Positions 47,503 through 59,507 of a stretch of DNA of 64,000 nucleotides are shown one piece after another. The translations under genes and the position numbers were made by a program. The notes under the pieces were generated by a model, which ran no database searches, had not been told where the DNA came from, and was given only the letters and a program-made list of their open reading frames with translations. This DNA is from Mangifera indica (taxonomy: Eukaryota > Streptophyta > Magnoliopsida > Sapindales > Anacardiaceae), in the NCBI RefSeq assembly GCF_011075055.1, contig NC_058148.1:3119322-3183321 (forward strand). The letters run 5' to 3'. Each line of letters starts with the position of its first letter. The first letter of the stretch is position 1.

Positions 47503-50500
47503 TGTGTAAAACCTTTGAAAATGGATAAAAGAACCTAGAGAGGGGTGAATAAGTTCTTAAAAATAAGTTCTCAAAATAATGTTATTAATTGTCATTATTT
47601 TGATTTCTAATTCTCTTATGTTATGTGAAAATTTAATTCAAGCAAATGGAATTATTTATCTTTTTGCACTTAGGAGGTTTTGAGCATTTTCGGAGTAAGT
47701 TAGGCCAAGAAGTCTAAAACTAAAGCAAATTTACGAATCAACAAAATCTGTAATGTTGACAAGGCGTGGGCATGTGAAACAATGAGAACAGATTTCAAAA
47801 TTTAAATCTAAACGTTCAGATCAGCGAAGATATTCCAAAAAAGTCAAGATTTGCTTCCTAGAAAATAGGTGATTATTAGCTGGAAAAGGGGATTATTTTA
47901 TATAGATAAGAAAGGATATTTTTTGGGGAAAGATATACATCAAAATATATATCTTTTTTTTTTTTTTTTTGAGGAAGATATATATCACATTTACTTGGTT
48001 GGATTAAAGGATTATTATTGCCTTTTATTTCTGGATTTGAGTAGGGGGGAAAATATATATATATATTTTTTATTTTTTTTTATTTTGCTAGACCATCATT
48101 ATTGTAATTGGAGGAACGTTTTTCTAGAATTTTGGCTGGTTTAGGATGGTATACAGTGGCTAAACTTTTTTATCTTGGTTGAAGGGATCTAAAACCATGG
48201 AACTACAAAAATTGTGAGATTAATTTTTGTTCTTTAATGCCTCTTTTAATTATTCAAGTATTAATTATTTTCCTGGATTATTTATTATGATTGTATTAGT
48301 TGATTACTAAGGCACATGATTAATTTATTAATTAATACGATCTACTACTAGTTTAGATGCTAAATCCATAATTGTTCAATCCATCTGATCGAAGTGGCAA
48401 CTAGGATTTATCGTTTGCTGTGTCAGAAACTGTAATTACTAGGGAAAATATTCAACTAAATTAAATGCAGCATCGTATGCTTGTGTTATCTTGTTTTGTT
48501 GATCTTTCTAATTCTTAATGCTATTGTTTAATTAAATTCGAGATCGTATCCAATTTATTAATCAATAAGGGCCAACTAGAATACATATTTTTGGTTAACT
48601 AATCATAAGGAAAGACAAATAATCAATACCATAACGAATATTTGAATAATTAACTTGATATTTTTAGGTGTCGGTAATCAATTGTAGTTCCAATGGTGGA
48701 TGTGACCATAAACCAAAGTTTGTTTAATTGATTATTTATTTTAGATTATTTTTGCTGAATTTTTATTTACTGTTTTTAATTATAATTCGCATTCAATTCA
48801 AAACCCACTTATTTCCTTTTTTTGATTAGTTTGTGATGACTTAATAATTGGAACTCTTCAAGGAAACGATTCATATTTTTCTTTACTACATTTTTGTTGC
48901 AAGAATTTAGAATTTTAATTTGGGTGTCGATGACAACACTTACCAAGCACACAAACAATTAATGCACTATTAAATGCAAACGCTAAACAACAAATAAAAG
49001 TAAAAGTAAATTAGGAGAGTTAAGAAATACTCAATTTAAAGTGGTTTGCAGTTTTCTTCTGCAAGCCTTATACGTCCACGTTTCCCAGCAAACCACCTTG
49101 GAGTTTCACTATCACTTTGTAAATATTTTACAATTAGTTTCTTAGGGATTTCACCCAATACCAATAGTTATCACATGATTTTGCCCTCACTATTTGATTA
49201 CAAGAATTTTGTGTGTATAAACTCCTATCTAAGGTTGAGAATATAGTTTAAATGCACTTGCTCTCTCAAAAAAATATAATGAAAGCTTTGTGAAAGTGAT
49301 ATACAATAGAAGTAAGATGAGTGAGTTTATGGTTTGCTTAATAGTTTCTCTAACCCAACTTTAGTTGAAACTTACTCTGTTTATAAGGAAAATATGTCTT
49401 GAAATGTAACAAAGTCATTACAATTGAAAATCGATATGTTGAAAATTGAGAGAAACATTGTTCTCTAAAATTTGTGCATGAACAATCAGGATAGCTTTTT
49501 CGAATGATCGGTATTGACTATTATAGCTAAAAGCCAACCTTAGTTAGAGCTTCTAATGATCGACAATAAATGCTCCTACCACCTGGTACTGATCTGTAGA
49601 ACTTGATGTACCAATCATTCTTGCTTTCTCATCTTGGTTCTCAAAAATTCTAAAAAGGTTAATAGGATGAGTAACGAACAAGTGAATGACTAGCATACCA
49701 AGTAATTTTTGCATAATGAACAGTCGGTACACTTTTGTTAACTTTTGCTTGCTCTGCTCTTGACTTTGACTTTGACTTTGTTGACTTTAGGGGAACGAGT
49801 AACATACCGAGTAATGCTCTCATTCTTTGCTTGGAATTTGTACATGAAAGATCGGTACCTTCTTAGTACTGGTGTTACTTACCATATGAAATTCTTCAAA
49901 AATTCCATAAGGGTTAATAACCAAAGGAATAAGTAATGAATGACTTGCATACCGAGTGAATTTTTGCCTTGTATTGGTCATTCTTCCTTTAGTTCCTACA
50001 TTTTTCATATTTTGTCCATCTTTATAATATTCTAACACATTCTATAGACTTGTTAGTTATTCAAACTTATGTTTTTATCATCATCAAAACATCTAAGGGT
50101 CTAACAATCTCTCCACTTTTTATTAATGACAAAAACTAAGTTAAGATAAAATTATTTGTAAAAGAAATAAATCAAACTTGAAAAATGCAATATAACTCCC
50201 CCTTTCTTTTACACTCATTTGCCAATTGAAAAAAAAAATGACAAAGTTCCCTTTATTTCATCTCATTCTCCCTTTTTTTATTAACAATCAAAAAAGGAAA
50301 TAAAGCACAAACATTGGCCATTAAGCATCCAACAACATTTCAAATTATCACACCATTAAAATAATATTTCCAAAGCATAATACCAAAGTGTCAAAATTAT
50401 GGGCAACGTAATCAACAATATCCATCAACAAAATCAACATCAAGTTCAATTTAATGGTACCAAAGCATCAAAGGATAAAACTCATAAAGGATTAGATAAA

Positions 50501-50680
50501 AACTAAGCATCATAACAACTAATAAGTACCAAAGTTAGAATGCACAGAGAAAATGATGATGTGCCTAAAAAATTGCAAAAAGATATGAATGCATGGTCAT
50601 TGAAATTTCTCAATCCATTCTCGAAGCTCTTGTTGAAGGCAAGCTTGATCTTTGATGATCGCATATGTCCTTTGCATACT
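47503..50680 (-). mobile_element. Family B copia: 3' LTR and ORF3 end, with a nested gypsy LTR
   Basis: 47503-47573 plus 48939-50106 together match the family B LTR at 3085-4827 (start TGTGTAAAACC, end CTAACA). On the minus strand AAGTGGAGAGAT (50118-50107) is the polypurine tract. 50107-50680 matches 4828-5250, including the ORF3 C-terminal zone near 50600-50660. The element stops at 50680, where an Athila-like LTR begins. Its continuation may be 62808-64000. Confidence 0.75.
47574..48938 (+). mobile_element. Solo Athila-like LTR nested in a copia LTR
   Basis: It is the reverse-strand match of 33755-35091: the zone GCATTTTCGGAGTAAGTTAGG (47690) and the end GATGACAACA are diagnostic. Family B LTR sequence continues on both sides, so this gypsy LTR inserted after the copia element and lost its internal part by LTR-LTR recombination. 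The start shows TG changed to AA; a target duplication is not clear. Confidence 0.75.
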
Positions 50681-51949
50681 TGATATGTATATGAAATACA
50701 CACAAATAGGGTTATAATAGTATGCTTTTAAAGTGAATTTTGGGTTTATTTTGTCAAATTCTTTATGCTTTATTTATTTTTAATGGCTTAATCTTATTTT
50801 GCACTTTAAATTATATTTTTAGATACTTTTAAATATTCTAGCCCTCTCAGAGTTAAAACGAAAACTTAAATAAACGAATGAGAAGAGTTTACATAAAAAG
50901 GCAGAGGTTAATTAGGGCAATTTTATGGTCATAAGAGTGTCCATCATTACTGGGCGAAAATAAAATTAAAAAAATAAAATTAGGGTTAAATGGCAACTTA
51001 TAAAAAGAAACCCACTCTTTCTCCACTTATCTGTCACCAAAATACAATAGCCCAAAGGATTTTTAAAGAGTGGGAGCTTCAAGATACAAGCAGAAGAGTA
51101 ACGATTCAAGATAAAATAAAGAAGACCCAAGAAAATTAAGATTTGAATATCTTAGAGTTTTTCTTATCTCTCTTAATATCTTCTTTCCCTGATTTAAAAT
51201 GTCCCTTTTTTCAATTTTAGCTCATAGTTTGAACTTTATTGTCATAAATAACTAATTTCCTTTGCTAAGGTTTATGATGAATCTATAAATTTTCAAATAT
51301 TATGTAATGGGTTTTGATTTTTGATCAATGGTGATGAATGTTTGATTTAATAATTGTGTTTTGAGCTTCTTGCTTAGTGTTAGGATTCAACACCATGCTT
51401 GTTTGTAGATTGGGGTATGATATTAAGAAATACATACTCAACTAGTTCATGCATTTACTAAACTTAGGGTTTTATTTAAAGATAAATATAAATTTTTATG
51501 GGTAAATTGATTGTCATAGAAATTAATGGGTTTTGATTAACATCATACCACGAAAATAGGTAAGCTTTTAATCTTAACACATTTAACTAAACCTTAAGAG
51601 AGTAATTGGGTAAAATAGGATAATGAACTATCAATAATTCATTTTACCATTAATTTTAAATAGATTCATTGCTGATTTTTGAGTAATTGATAGTGAAATC
51701 ATAAACTTGGGCTTCTTTATATTGGTTTTTCACTTTTAATTTGTTAGGTGTTTATTTTTTTTATTAATTATGGCTTGTTAGTTTACATTTTAATTAATTT
51801 TAATTCAATTTCCCTTATTTAGCATTTTAATTCTCTCGCTAATTTAAATTATAAAACGAACTAGTATTCGACAACCAATCCTTATGCGATTAACATCTTT
51901 CTATATGACTTGATTAACTTGTACACTTACGAGTCATAGGCAACAAGTT

Positions 51950-51969
51950 TTTGGCGTTGTTGCTTGGGA
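51950..51969 (+). other. Primer-binding site, tRNA-Asp type
   Basis: TTTGGCGTTGTTGCTTGGGA resembles the TGGCGCCGTTGCCGGGGA site of Athila-type elements (tRNA-Asp) with C-to-T changes. It follows the LTR end CAACA. Confidence 0.65.
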
Positions 51970-52094
51970 TTGGTGTTTTGTTGAAATTAGTATAATTTGT
52001 AGCTTGACTAGACTAAAGTTTTATTTCATTTTATTTTTGTTTTATTTAATTTCTTATTGTTTTTGTTCTTTTCTTATAGATACTCTATTGGTTT

Positions 52095-52561
52095 ATGACT
52101 AGATCTCAAAATCCAAAATTATTGGATTTTGACCCAAAAATTGAAATAACCTTTAAAAGACGTAAAAGAGAAAGATGAGCAAGACAAATAATTGCCATAG
52201 AAGATAGCAATAACAATCAGTGAGCTCTTCGTGAATATGTTATAGCTATTGCTTAAGACAGTTACTTTAGTGTTGTGAGGCCTACTATAGTCACCAACAA
52301 TTTTGAGATCAAACCTTTTTTTGTTAAGATGGTACAACAAAATCAGTTTGAAGGGTTAGCAAATGAGGATCCACATGTCCACTTGTCACATTTCAATTAA
52401 ATATGTGACACCTTCAAGATGAACAGGGTTCCTAAAGATGCAATTAAAATTAAGGCTATTTCCATTTTTGCTAAGGGATAAATAACTATTTGGTTAGATT
52501 CTAAGCTACCAGATACATTTACTACTACCTAGCAGACACTTTCTCAAGCTTTTATTACAAA
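52095..52561 (+). pseudogene. Athila-like gag, N-terminal remnant
   Basis: From ATG at 52095: MTRSQNPKLLDFDPKIEITF, then with stops ALREYVIAIA, VVRPTIVTNNFEIKP, a frame change, and the gag block with FAKG and WLDSKLP-like sequence up to the break. Order and wording match Athila gag. At least four stops interrupt it, and it is cut at 52561. Confidence 0.75.
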
Positions 52562-53493
52562 TATTCGGTCGACCGAATTTCACCGACCGAATCAGCTTCC
52601 GAATTATCCAGAAGCCATGTATTTTGGCTTCAGAAATTTGGTCAACCGAATTAAATTCGGTCGACCGAATTTTGGTTTGAATTTTTCCAACGGCTAGTGC
52701 CACGTAAGCTCCACGGAAGTGTCACGTCACATCCGATTGACCGAATTCTATCCGGTCGACCGAATTGTGCGTTTTCTGGAAAATTAAAACGGCTATCTTT
52801 GTGCACAACGGTAACTTTCCTTATTTTCCCCTATATAAACCCAATCAATTTCGTTCGAAAAGAACTTTTGCCACCAAAAACTTTCATATATTTGAGAGCA
52901 AATTAGTTTTGAGCTATTGACTTGCAAATTATTCTCTCTAATCAAAACCCTTGCTTTTACACTTTGTAATTTCATTTGCTTTGGGTTGTACTAAGCTTTA
53001 ACTTTCATATACACTTTTGAGAGAGATTATATTTCAATATTCATACTAAAATTCGTGTTATAAAAGAGTGAGGTTCACTCTTGGAGAGATTAGAAAATTT
53101 CTTGTGAGAGAAATTGTGTTTCAACATTTGTAAAGGTTAATAGCACCTTGAAAGCTATTTTGGTTGTGAAGAAAAGCTTGGTTGAGGTTTAGTCAACCAA
53201 GGATTAGTGGAATACTCCAAGGGAGAAAGCTTGGAGGAGTGGACGTAGGCCGGGTTGAGCCGAACCACTATACATCGCATGTTTGATTTTCTCTTCCCTT
53301 AAACTTATATTTTATGTTATGTTATTTTGATTGTATTGATTGTTTGAGATATTTTAGTTATTTTCATACATTAGATTAAAAATAGGCAACATTATTTGAT
53401 TTGAATAAATTGCTTTAATTCTCAAATTTGGTAAAGATAGTTTTAAAATTGCCTAATTCACCCCCCCCCCCTCTTAGGCCATTCGATCCTACA
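52562..53493 (+). repeat. 5' LTR of family A, truncated at its start
   Basis: Ends CCTACA at 53493 two bases before the primer site. Its first base corresponds to about 61863 of the 3' LTR, so about 515 bases of the LTR start are missing. It contains GGTCGACC palindromes at 52567, 52659 and 52754 and TATATAAA at 52832-52839. Confidence 0.9.
52832..52839 (+). promoter_or_regulatory. TATA box of the family A 5' LTR
   Basis: TATATAAA in CCCCTATATAAACCC. The truncation at 52562 leaves about 270 bases upstream of it, including three palindromes but not the start of U3. Confidence 0.65.
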
Positions 53494-53495
53494 AT

Positions 53496-53507
53496 TGGTA
53501 TCAGAGC
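53496..53507 (+). other. Primer-binding site, family A
   Basis: TGGTATCAGAGC directly after the 5' LTR is a perfect match to the usual initiator tRNA-Met site of plant copia elements. Confidence 0.9.
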
Positions 53508-53545
53508 TTGGTTGCTCATTCTTATAAACTTAACCGTTTAGAGCA

Positions 53546-56500
53546 ATGGCCATGAACCTAGGAAAATCCCATACCGTTAGTGAAGGGTTTGCCCCTAATA
53601 AACTGCCATTGTTTGATGGCACCGGTTATGCCCATTGGAAAAATCGTATGTCGATTTTCCTTCAAAGTGATTATGAATAGTGGGATGTTGTGCAAGATGG
53701 ACCTTTTGTTCCTATGAAAGAAGTAGATGGAAAACAAGTACCCAAAACTAGGGAAGAAATGACCCCTCAAGATAAGAAGAATATTGCCATTAATGCTAGA
53801 GCTATGAATGTGTTATATTGTGCATTAAATGAATATAACTTTAACAAGGTACAAGCTTGTACCTCGGCTAAAGAAATTTGGGAATTATTGATGGTGTCAA
53901 ATGAGGGGACTTCACAAGTCAAAGAGACTAAAATTAGCATGCTCACACACTCATACGAGTTGTTTAGGATGAATGAAAATGAAACCATTAGTGACATGTT
54001 TGATAGATTTATTACTATTGTGAATGAATTGAAAAATCTTGGTAAAGTTTATACTAACCAAGAAAATGTCAAGAAACTTCTTAGATGTTTGCCTCCCTCT
54101 TAGGATCCTAAAGTGACGGCAATCGAAGAAGCGAAGGATGTCAAGACTCTACCTCTTGAAGAACTTTTAGGTTCACTTCTCACTTATGAGCTTACTATGA
54201 AGCAACGACAAATTGAAGAAGTGGAGAAGAAGAAAAAGAGTATCGCCTTCAAATCATCCATCAAAGAGAATGAAAAGTTCCTGGAAGAGGAAGAGGAGAC
54301 ATCAAATGATGAAGATGAAGACATTGCACTTTTGAGTAGAAAGATTGGAAAGCTTCTAAGGAATAGAAAGCTAAGAAGAAATGGAAACTTCATAAAAAGG
54401 GATGCTTCTAAAGGTGAAAGGGGAGAAAGACAAAGGAGAGAACAAATTGTGTGCTATGAATGCAAGAAGCCGGGACACATCAAATATGATTGCCCTCTCC
54501 TCAAAATTGGTAGATCAAAAAAGAAAGCAATGAAAGCTACGTGGGACGATAGCGATGAAAGTGAATCCGAAAAGGAGGATAATGAAGTGGCCAACATGTG
54601 TTTCATGGCAACTACAAATAATGAGGTAACTAACTCTAACTCATCTAATACTTTTGATGATTTAGATGGCATAGATGATGAGATAGATGAAAACCCCTCA
54701 TATGAAGAGTTATATGATACACTTGAAGAGATGAATGAAAAACTTGCTCTTTGCATGTCTAAAAATGCAACCCTTAAAAAGAAAAATTTTAATTTGGAAA
54801 AGGAAAATGAGTCCTTAAAGAAAGAAAATGAAAATCTTAACCAAAAAATCTTTAAGCTTAAAGGAAAAGAAAATGAAGAAAACAAGTATTCCATTTTTGA
54901 AAAAGAAAAACAAAAGTTTGAAAATGATTTTTGCATAGCCAAAAGGGAAAAAGAAATTATAGAAAATGAAATTGAAGTTTTAAAAAGGGGAGCAAAGGAT
55001 TTAAGTGAAATAGTTTTAAAATTTAAAAATGGAAAAGACATTCTTGATAAAATGCTTGGTGTGCAAAGGGGAGTCTTAAACAAAAAAGGACTTGGTTATA
55101 AACCTTTTATCAAAGCAAAATACTTAAAAAATTATTTTGTTAAAGCTTCAACTTCAAGTGAATCAAATATAACTTGCAATTATTGTGGAAATAAAGGTCA
55201 TATCTCATCATCTTGTCCAATTCAAAAGAAACATCATATGGGCACTAAGAAAATGTGGGTTCCTAAGGGAACAAAAACTAACCACCAAGGACCCAACATG
55301 ATTTGGGTACCTAAGTCAAATTCTTGAATCTTCCATTGTGTTTAGGAACCTAAAAATAAAAGGAAGAAAAGCAAATGGTTCCTCGATAGCGCTTGCTCAA
55401 GACACATGACCGGAGATATCTCACTTTTCTCAACAATAAGTAAGAAAGATGGAGGTCATGTCACCTTTGGAGACAATGCGAAGGGTAAAATTATTGGCAT
55501 TGGAGATATTGGTAACAATTCTCATATTATCATTGAAAATGTTCTTTTGGTAGATAGTCTTAAACATAATCTCCTTAGCATTAGTCAACTATGTGATAAA
55601 GAATTTAAAGTCATTTTTGAGCCAAATAGTTGCACTATAGAAAATATGAATGATGGAAAAACAAGTTGTGTAGGAAATAGAGATGGAAATGTTTACACTA
55701 TAAATGTAGAAAATGCATCTCATGAAAATCTATGTTTCTCCGCATTGCATGAAAATAGTTGGTTATGGCATAGAAGATTAGGTCATGCTAGCATGGACTT
55801 GATTTCAAAAATCTCCAAGAAGGAGCTTGTAAAAGGTCCTCCGAAAATAGATTTTATTAAAGATAAAATTTGTGATGCATGTCAATTTGGTAAACAAACA
55901 AAAAATTCTTTTAAAAGTAAAACTCATATTTCTACATCTAGACCTTTACAACTTCTTCATATTGATCTTTTTGGTCCTTCAAGAACCGCAAGCCTAAGTG
56001 GAAAACATTATGCTTTTTTTATTGTTGATGATTTTTCAAGATTCACTTGGGTATTTTTTCTTGCATCAAAAGATGAAGCCCTCCATGCATTTTCAAAATT
56101 TATCAAGAAAATACAAAAAGAAAAAGAAATGCATATTTCTTGCATTAGAAGTGATCATGGGGGAGAATTTGAAAATCATTTATTCGAAAACTTTTGTGAT
56201 GAGCATGGTATTGAACATCAATTCTCTTGTCCTAGAACTCCCCAACAAAATGGTGTTGTTGAAAGAAAGAATAGGACAATTCAAGAGATGGCTAGAACCA
56301 TGTTAAATGAAAAAGCTTTACCTCAATATTTTTGGGCGGAAGCCGTAAACACCGCATGCTATGTTTTAAATCGTGTTTTAATAAGACCATCTTTAGATTT
56401 AACTCCATATGAACTTTGGAAAAACAAAAAACCAAATATTGGTTATTTTAAAGTTTTTGGATGCAAATGCTTTATTTTGAACACAAAAGAAAACTTAGGA

Positions 56501-58423
56501 AAATTTGATTCAAAATCGGACATTGGCATTTTTCTTGGATATTCATCATCTAGCAAAGCATATAGAGTATTTAACAAAAGGACACTAGTAGTTGAGGAAT
56601 CCATGCATGTTATTTTTGATGAATCTAATCCTTTAACTAGTGTGCAAGTTGATATTGATAATGATCAAGTGAAAAATGATGACCAAACGGAAATTCATGA
56701 TTCACCAAATGATGATAAGGATGAAGCAAAACAAGAGCTAGAACATGAAGAAGATAAAGATAAAGATCTTCCTAAGGCTTGGAGGTATGCAAATGCTCAT
56801 CCTAAAGAATTAATTATTGGTGAGGAAAATCAAGGTGTTAAAACTAGATCATCTTTTAATCTTTGTAATAACTTAGCATTTCTTTCACAATTTGAACCAA
56901 AAACATTTCATGATGCATTAAATGATGAATTTTGGATTTTAGCCATGCAAGAGAAACTAAATCAATTTGAAAGAAATAATGTTTGGGAACTAGTCCCTCG
57001 TCCGGATCATCAATCCGTTATTGGCACAAAATGGGTTTTTAGAAACAAAATGGATGAATCTGGAGTGGTTGTTAGAAATAAAGTTAGATTAGTGGCTCAA
57101 GGCTACAACCAAGAGGAGGGAATAGATTTTAAAGAAACTTTTGCACCGGTAGCTAGACTAGAATCCATTAGGATGCTTTTGGCATTTGCATGTTCCAAAA
57201 ATTTTATTTTATATCAAATGGATGTCAAAAGTGCTTTCTTAAATGGATTTATCATGGAGGAAGTTTATGTTGAACAACCTCCCGGGTTTGAAAGTCATGA
57301 TTTTCCAAACCATGTTTTTAAACTTCAAAAAACTCTTTATGGTTTAAAACAAGCACCCCGAGCATGGTATGAACGTTTGAGTAAATTCTTGCTTGAAAAA
57401 GACTTTTGCATTGGAAAAGTAGATACTACATTGTTTATTAAGAGAAAAGAAAATGATATTCTTTTAGTTCAAATTTATGTTGATGATATCATTTTTGGAT
57501 CTGCTAATGTCTCTTTGTGTGAAGAATTTTCTAACCTCATGAGCAAAGAATTTGAAATGAGCATGATGGGGGAACTCAAGTATTTTCTCGGACTAAATAT
57601 CAAGCAAAGCAAAGAGGGTATCTTCATCAACCAATCTTCATACATCAAGGACTTATTAAAGAAGTTTGGCATGGAAGGACTAAAAGCTTCAAGCACACCA
57701 ATGAGTTCAACTATCAAGCTCACCAAAGATGAGAGTAGGCCAAATGTTGATGTTAAAATGTATAGAGGTATGATTGGCTCTCTTTTATATTTGACGGCAA
57801 GTAGACCCGATATTATGTTTAGTGTATGCTTGTGTGCTCGATTCCAATCATGTCCCAAGGAATCTCATTTAAAAGCCCTAAAAAGAATCTTCAAATATTT
57901 ACATGGCACTAGATTTTTGGGGTTGTGGTATCCTAGAGAAACATCTTTTGACCTAGTGAGTTATTCGGATGTCGACTTTGCCGGAAGCCAAGTCGATAGA
58001 AAAAGTACTAGTGGTACTTGTCATTTTCTAGGTCATGCATTAGTTTCATGGTTTTCAAGGAAACAAAACTCCGTAGCTTTATCAACCGCGGAAGCGGAAT
58101 ATATTGTCGCCGGTAGTTGTTGTGCTCAAGCCTTGTGGATGCAACAAACCCTTAAGGATTATGGAGTTAGCCTATCTAAAACTCCAATCTTGTGTGACAA
58201 CACAAGTGCTATTAGCTTATCCAAAAATCCCATTTAACACTCTCGAACCAAACATATAGAAATTAGATATCATTTTATTCGAGATCATGTTCAAAAAGGT
58301 GATATTTGTCTTGACTTTGTATCCACCGAAAATCAACTTACGGATATTTTTACAAAACCTCTTGGGGAAGAACGTTTTTGCAAACTTAGAGGTGAGCTTG
58401 GGATCATGGAATCACCATATTAG
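53546..58423 (+). pseudogene. Gag-pol polyprotein of family A copia, five in-frame stops
   Basis: One 1625-codon frame runs from ATG 53546 to TAG 58421-58423, with stops at 53678 (TAG), 54101 (TAG), 55325 (TGA), 55343 (TAG) and 58235 (TAA) and no frameshift. Numbered from the ATG, gag fills about 1-600 with zinc knuckles at 303-316 and 544-557 (CX2CX4HX4C) and a Lys/Glu coiled coil between. The protease triplet is Asp614-Ser-Ala, where Asp-Ser-Gly is usual. The HHCC zone lies at about 740-780. The integrase core has Asp807, Asp870 and Glu906 in normal spacing. Reverse transcriptase has [11 protein letters not shown] and YVDD at 1311-1314. RNase H ends with SRTKHIEIRYHF and DIFTKPL after the 58235 stop. 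Large open frames on the other strand (e.g. 54454-55083) are shadows. The stops could be real mutations or, less likely, read errors. Confidence 0.92.
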
Positions 58424-59507
58424 CATTTGCACTTACATGTCATTGTGGTTATGGTGTTTTTGCTTGAATTGAAAATGTCAATAGATGCTTTATGCTTCAT
58501 TTTAATGTTTGATCATATTTGATGCTTCTTTTTGTATCAATTATTATTGCATTGATCTTAATATGCTTGATTTAATTTTTCATCACATCTTTGCATCAAA
58601 TTACATTGAATTTCATGCATGATTGAATCAACAGTGCATAGTTGAATCATTTGGACTCATATATGTTCAAATTGAGAAAACAAAATGCATAAAACAAGTT
58701 GACCAGAATTTTGCAAATTCGACTGCTGAATTGCAAAATCCGGTCGACCGGATTTTCTGCAAAATTCGGTCGACCGAATTGGCAAGAATTCGGTCGACCG
58801 AATTGGCCGAATTCCAGCGTAAAAAGGGCATTTTTCTTCATTTTTTCTCACAAACTGGTCCAGCCCTGTTCCGCTTCTCTCAACCTTTTTTGCTCCATTC
58901 TTGCTTAATCCACTTTAAACTTGACATTGTTGCATCAAATCAATTCCCCACATCATTTCTACTTGTTTTAAACCAAAATACCCTTCCAAAACACCATATT
59001 TTAACCAAAAATTTCCCCAAAATCTCATTAAACCCTAACCCTAGTTTTTTAAATTTCATCCAAAATCCTCAAATTTTGCTGAGTTTTCATCAAATTGATC
59101 ACAGAATCATCACTCCCGGCATCCTTCTTCGAAGTTCCAAGCATCAATTTGTCCACATTAGCTTTCCATCAAAAACCCCCAAATTCCATACCCATTTTCG
59201 GATTTGTTTCCAAAAATACCCCTTTCGATCGACCCTTTTTACTTCTGAATACACCACTGTCATCCTCTCATCCTCTCCTACTGAGGTGTGCAGTTAGTTT
59301 TCCAATTCGGGTTCGTTTGTGCGAAATGACGATTCTACCCTTATACGTACATTTGACGTAGCATTTCTTTTTATCACATTTCATCGTGTTTTGTGTGGTA
59401 TTTCCTTTCTAGCTCTCTGTTTTATCTTTTAAAATTTCAGTTTGTAATCTGTTTGCATAAGTCGTTAGATTTTGTAGTTATTGTGTATATCATCGTATTT
59501 TGCAATC
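58424..59507 (+). other. Pol-ORF3 spacer of family A
   Basis: 1.08 kb with no coding motif. It contains the palindrome cluster 58742-58799 and a CCAAAATAC/CATCAAA-rich zone. The 224-codon open frame at 58623-59297 starts inside this spacer, has no known motif and contains the palindromes, so I do not call it a gene. Confidence 0.6.
58736..58806 (+). repeat. Three GGTCGACC palindromes in the internal spacer
   Basis: GGTCGACC lies at 58742-58749, 58768-58775 and 58792-58799. The first is in ATCCGGTCGACCGGAT, a perfect 16-base palindrome; the second and third are in AATTCGGTCGACCGAATT, a perfect 18-base palindrome. The same words occur in the family A LTRs. Confidence 0.9.

Larger units (their letters stand above)
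50681..52561 (+). mobile_element. 5' part of another Athila-like gypsy element
   Basis: LTR 50681-51945 (TGATATGTAT to GGCAACA; TATAAAAAG near 51000), then a primer site and the start of gag. The sequence ends abruptly at 52561 where family A copia LTR begins, and no second LTR is in the window. Its LTR is unlike the one at 33755, so it is a different family. Confidence 0.7.

Noticed and set aside
54454..55083. 209-codon open frame on the minus strand
   Set aside because: Antisense shadow of the Lys/Glu-rich gag coiled coil; its Ser/Phe-rich content is what that strand must give.
57475..57858. 127-codon open frame on the minus strand
   Set aside because: Antisense shadow of the reverse transcriptase.
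58623..59297. 224-codon open frame in the family A spacer
   Set aside because: No known motif, contains the palindromes, lies in untranslated spacer, and three overlapping frames of similar quality exist.
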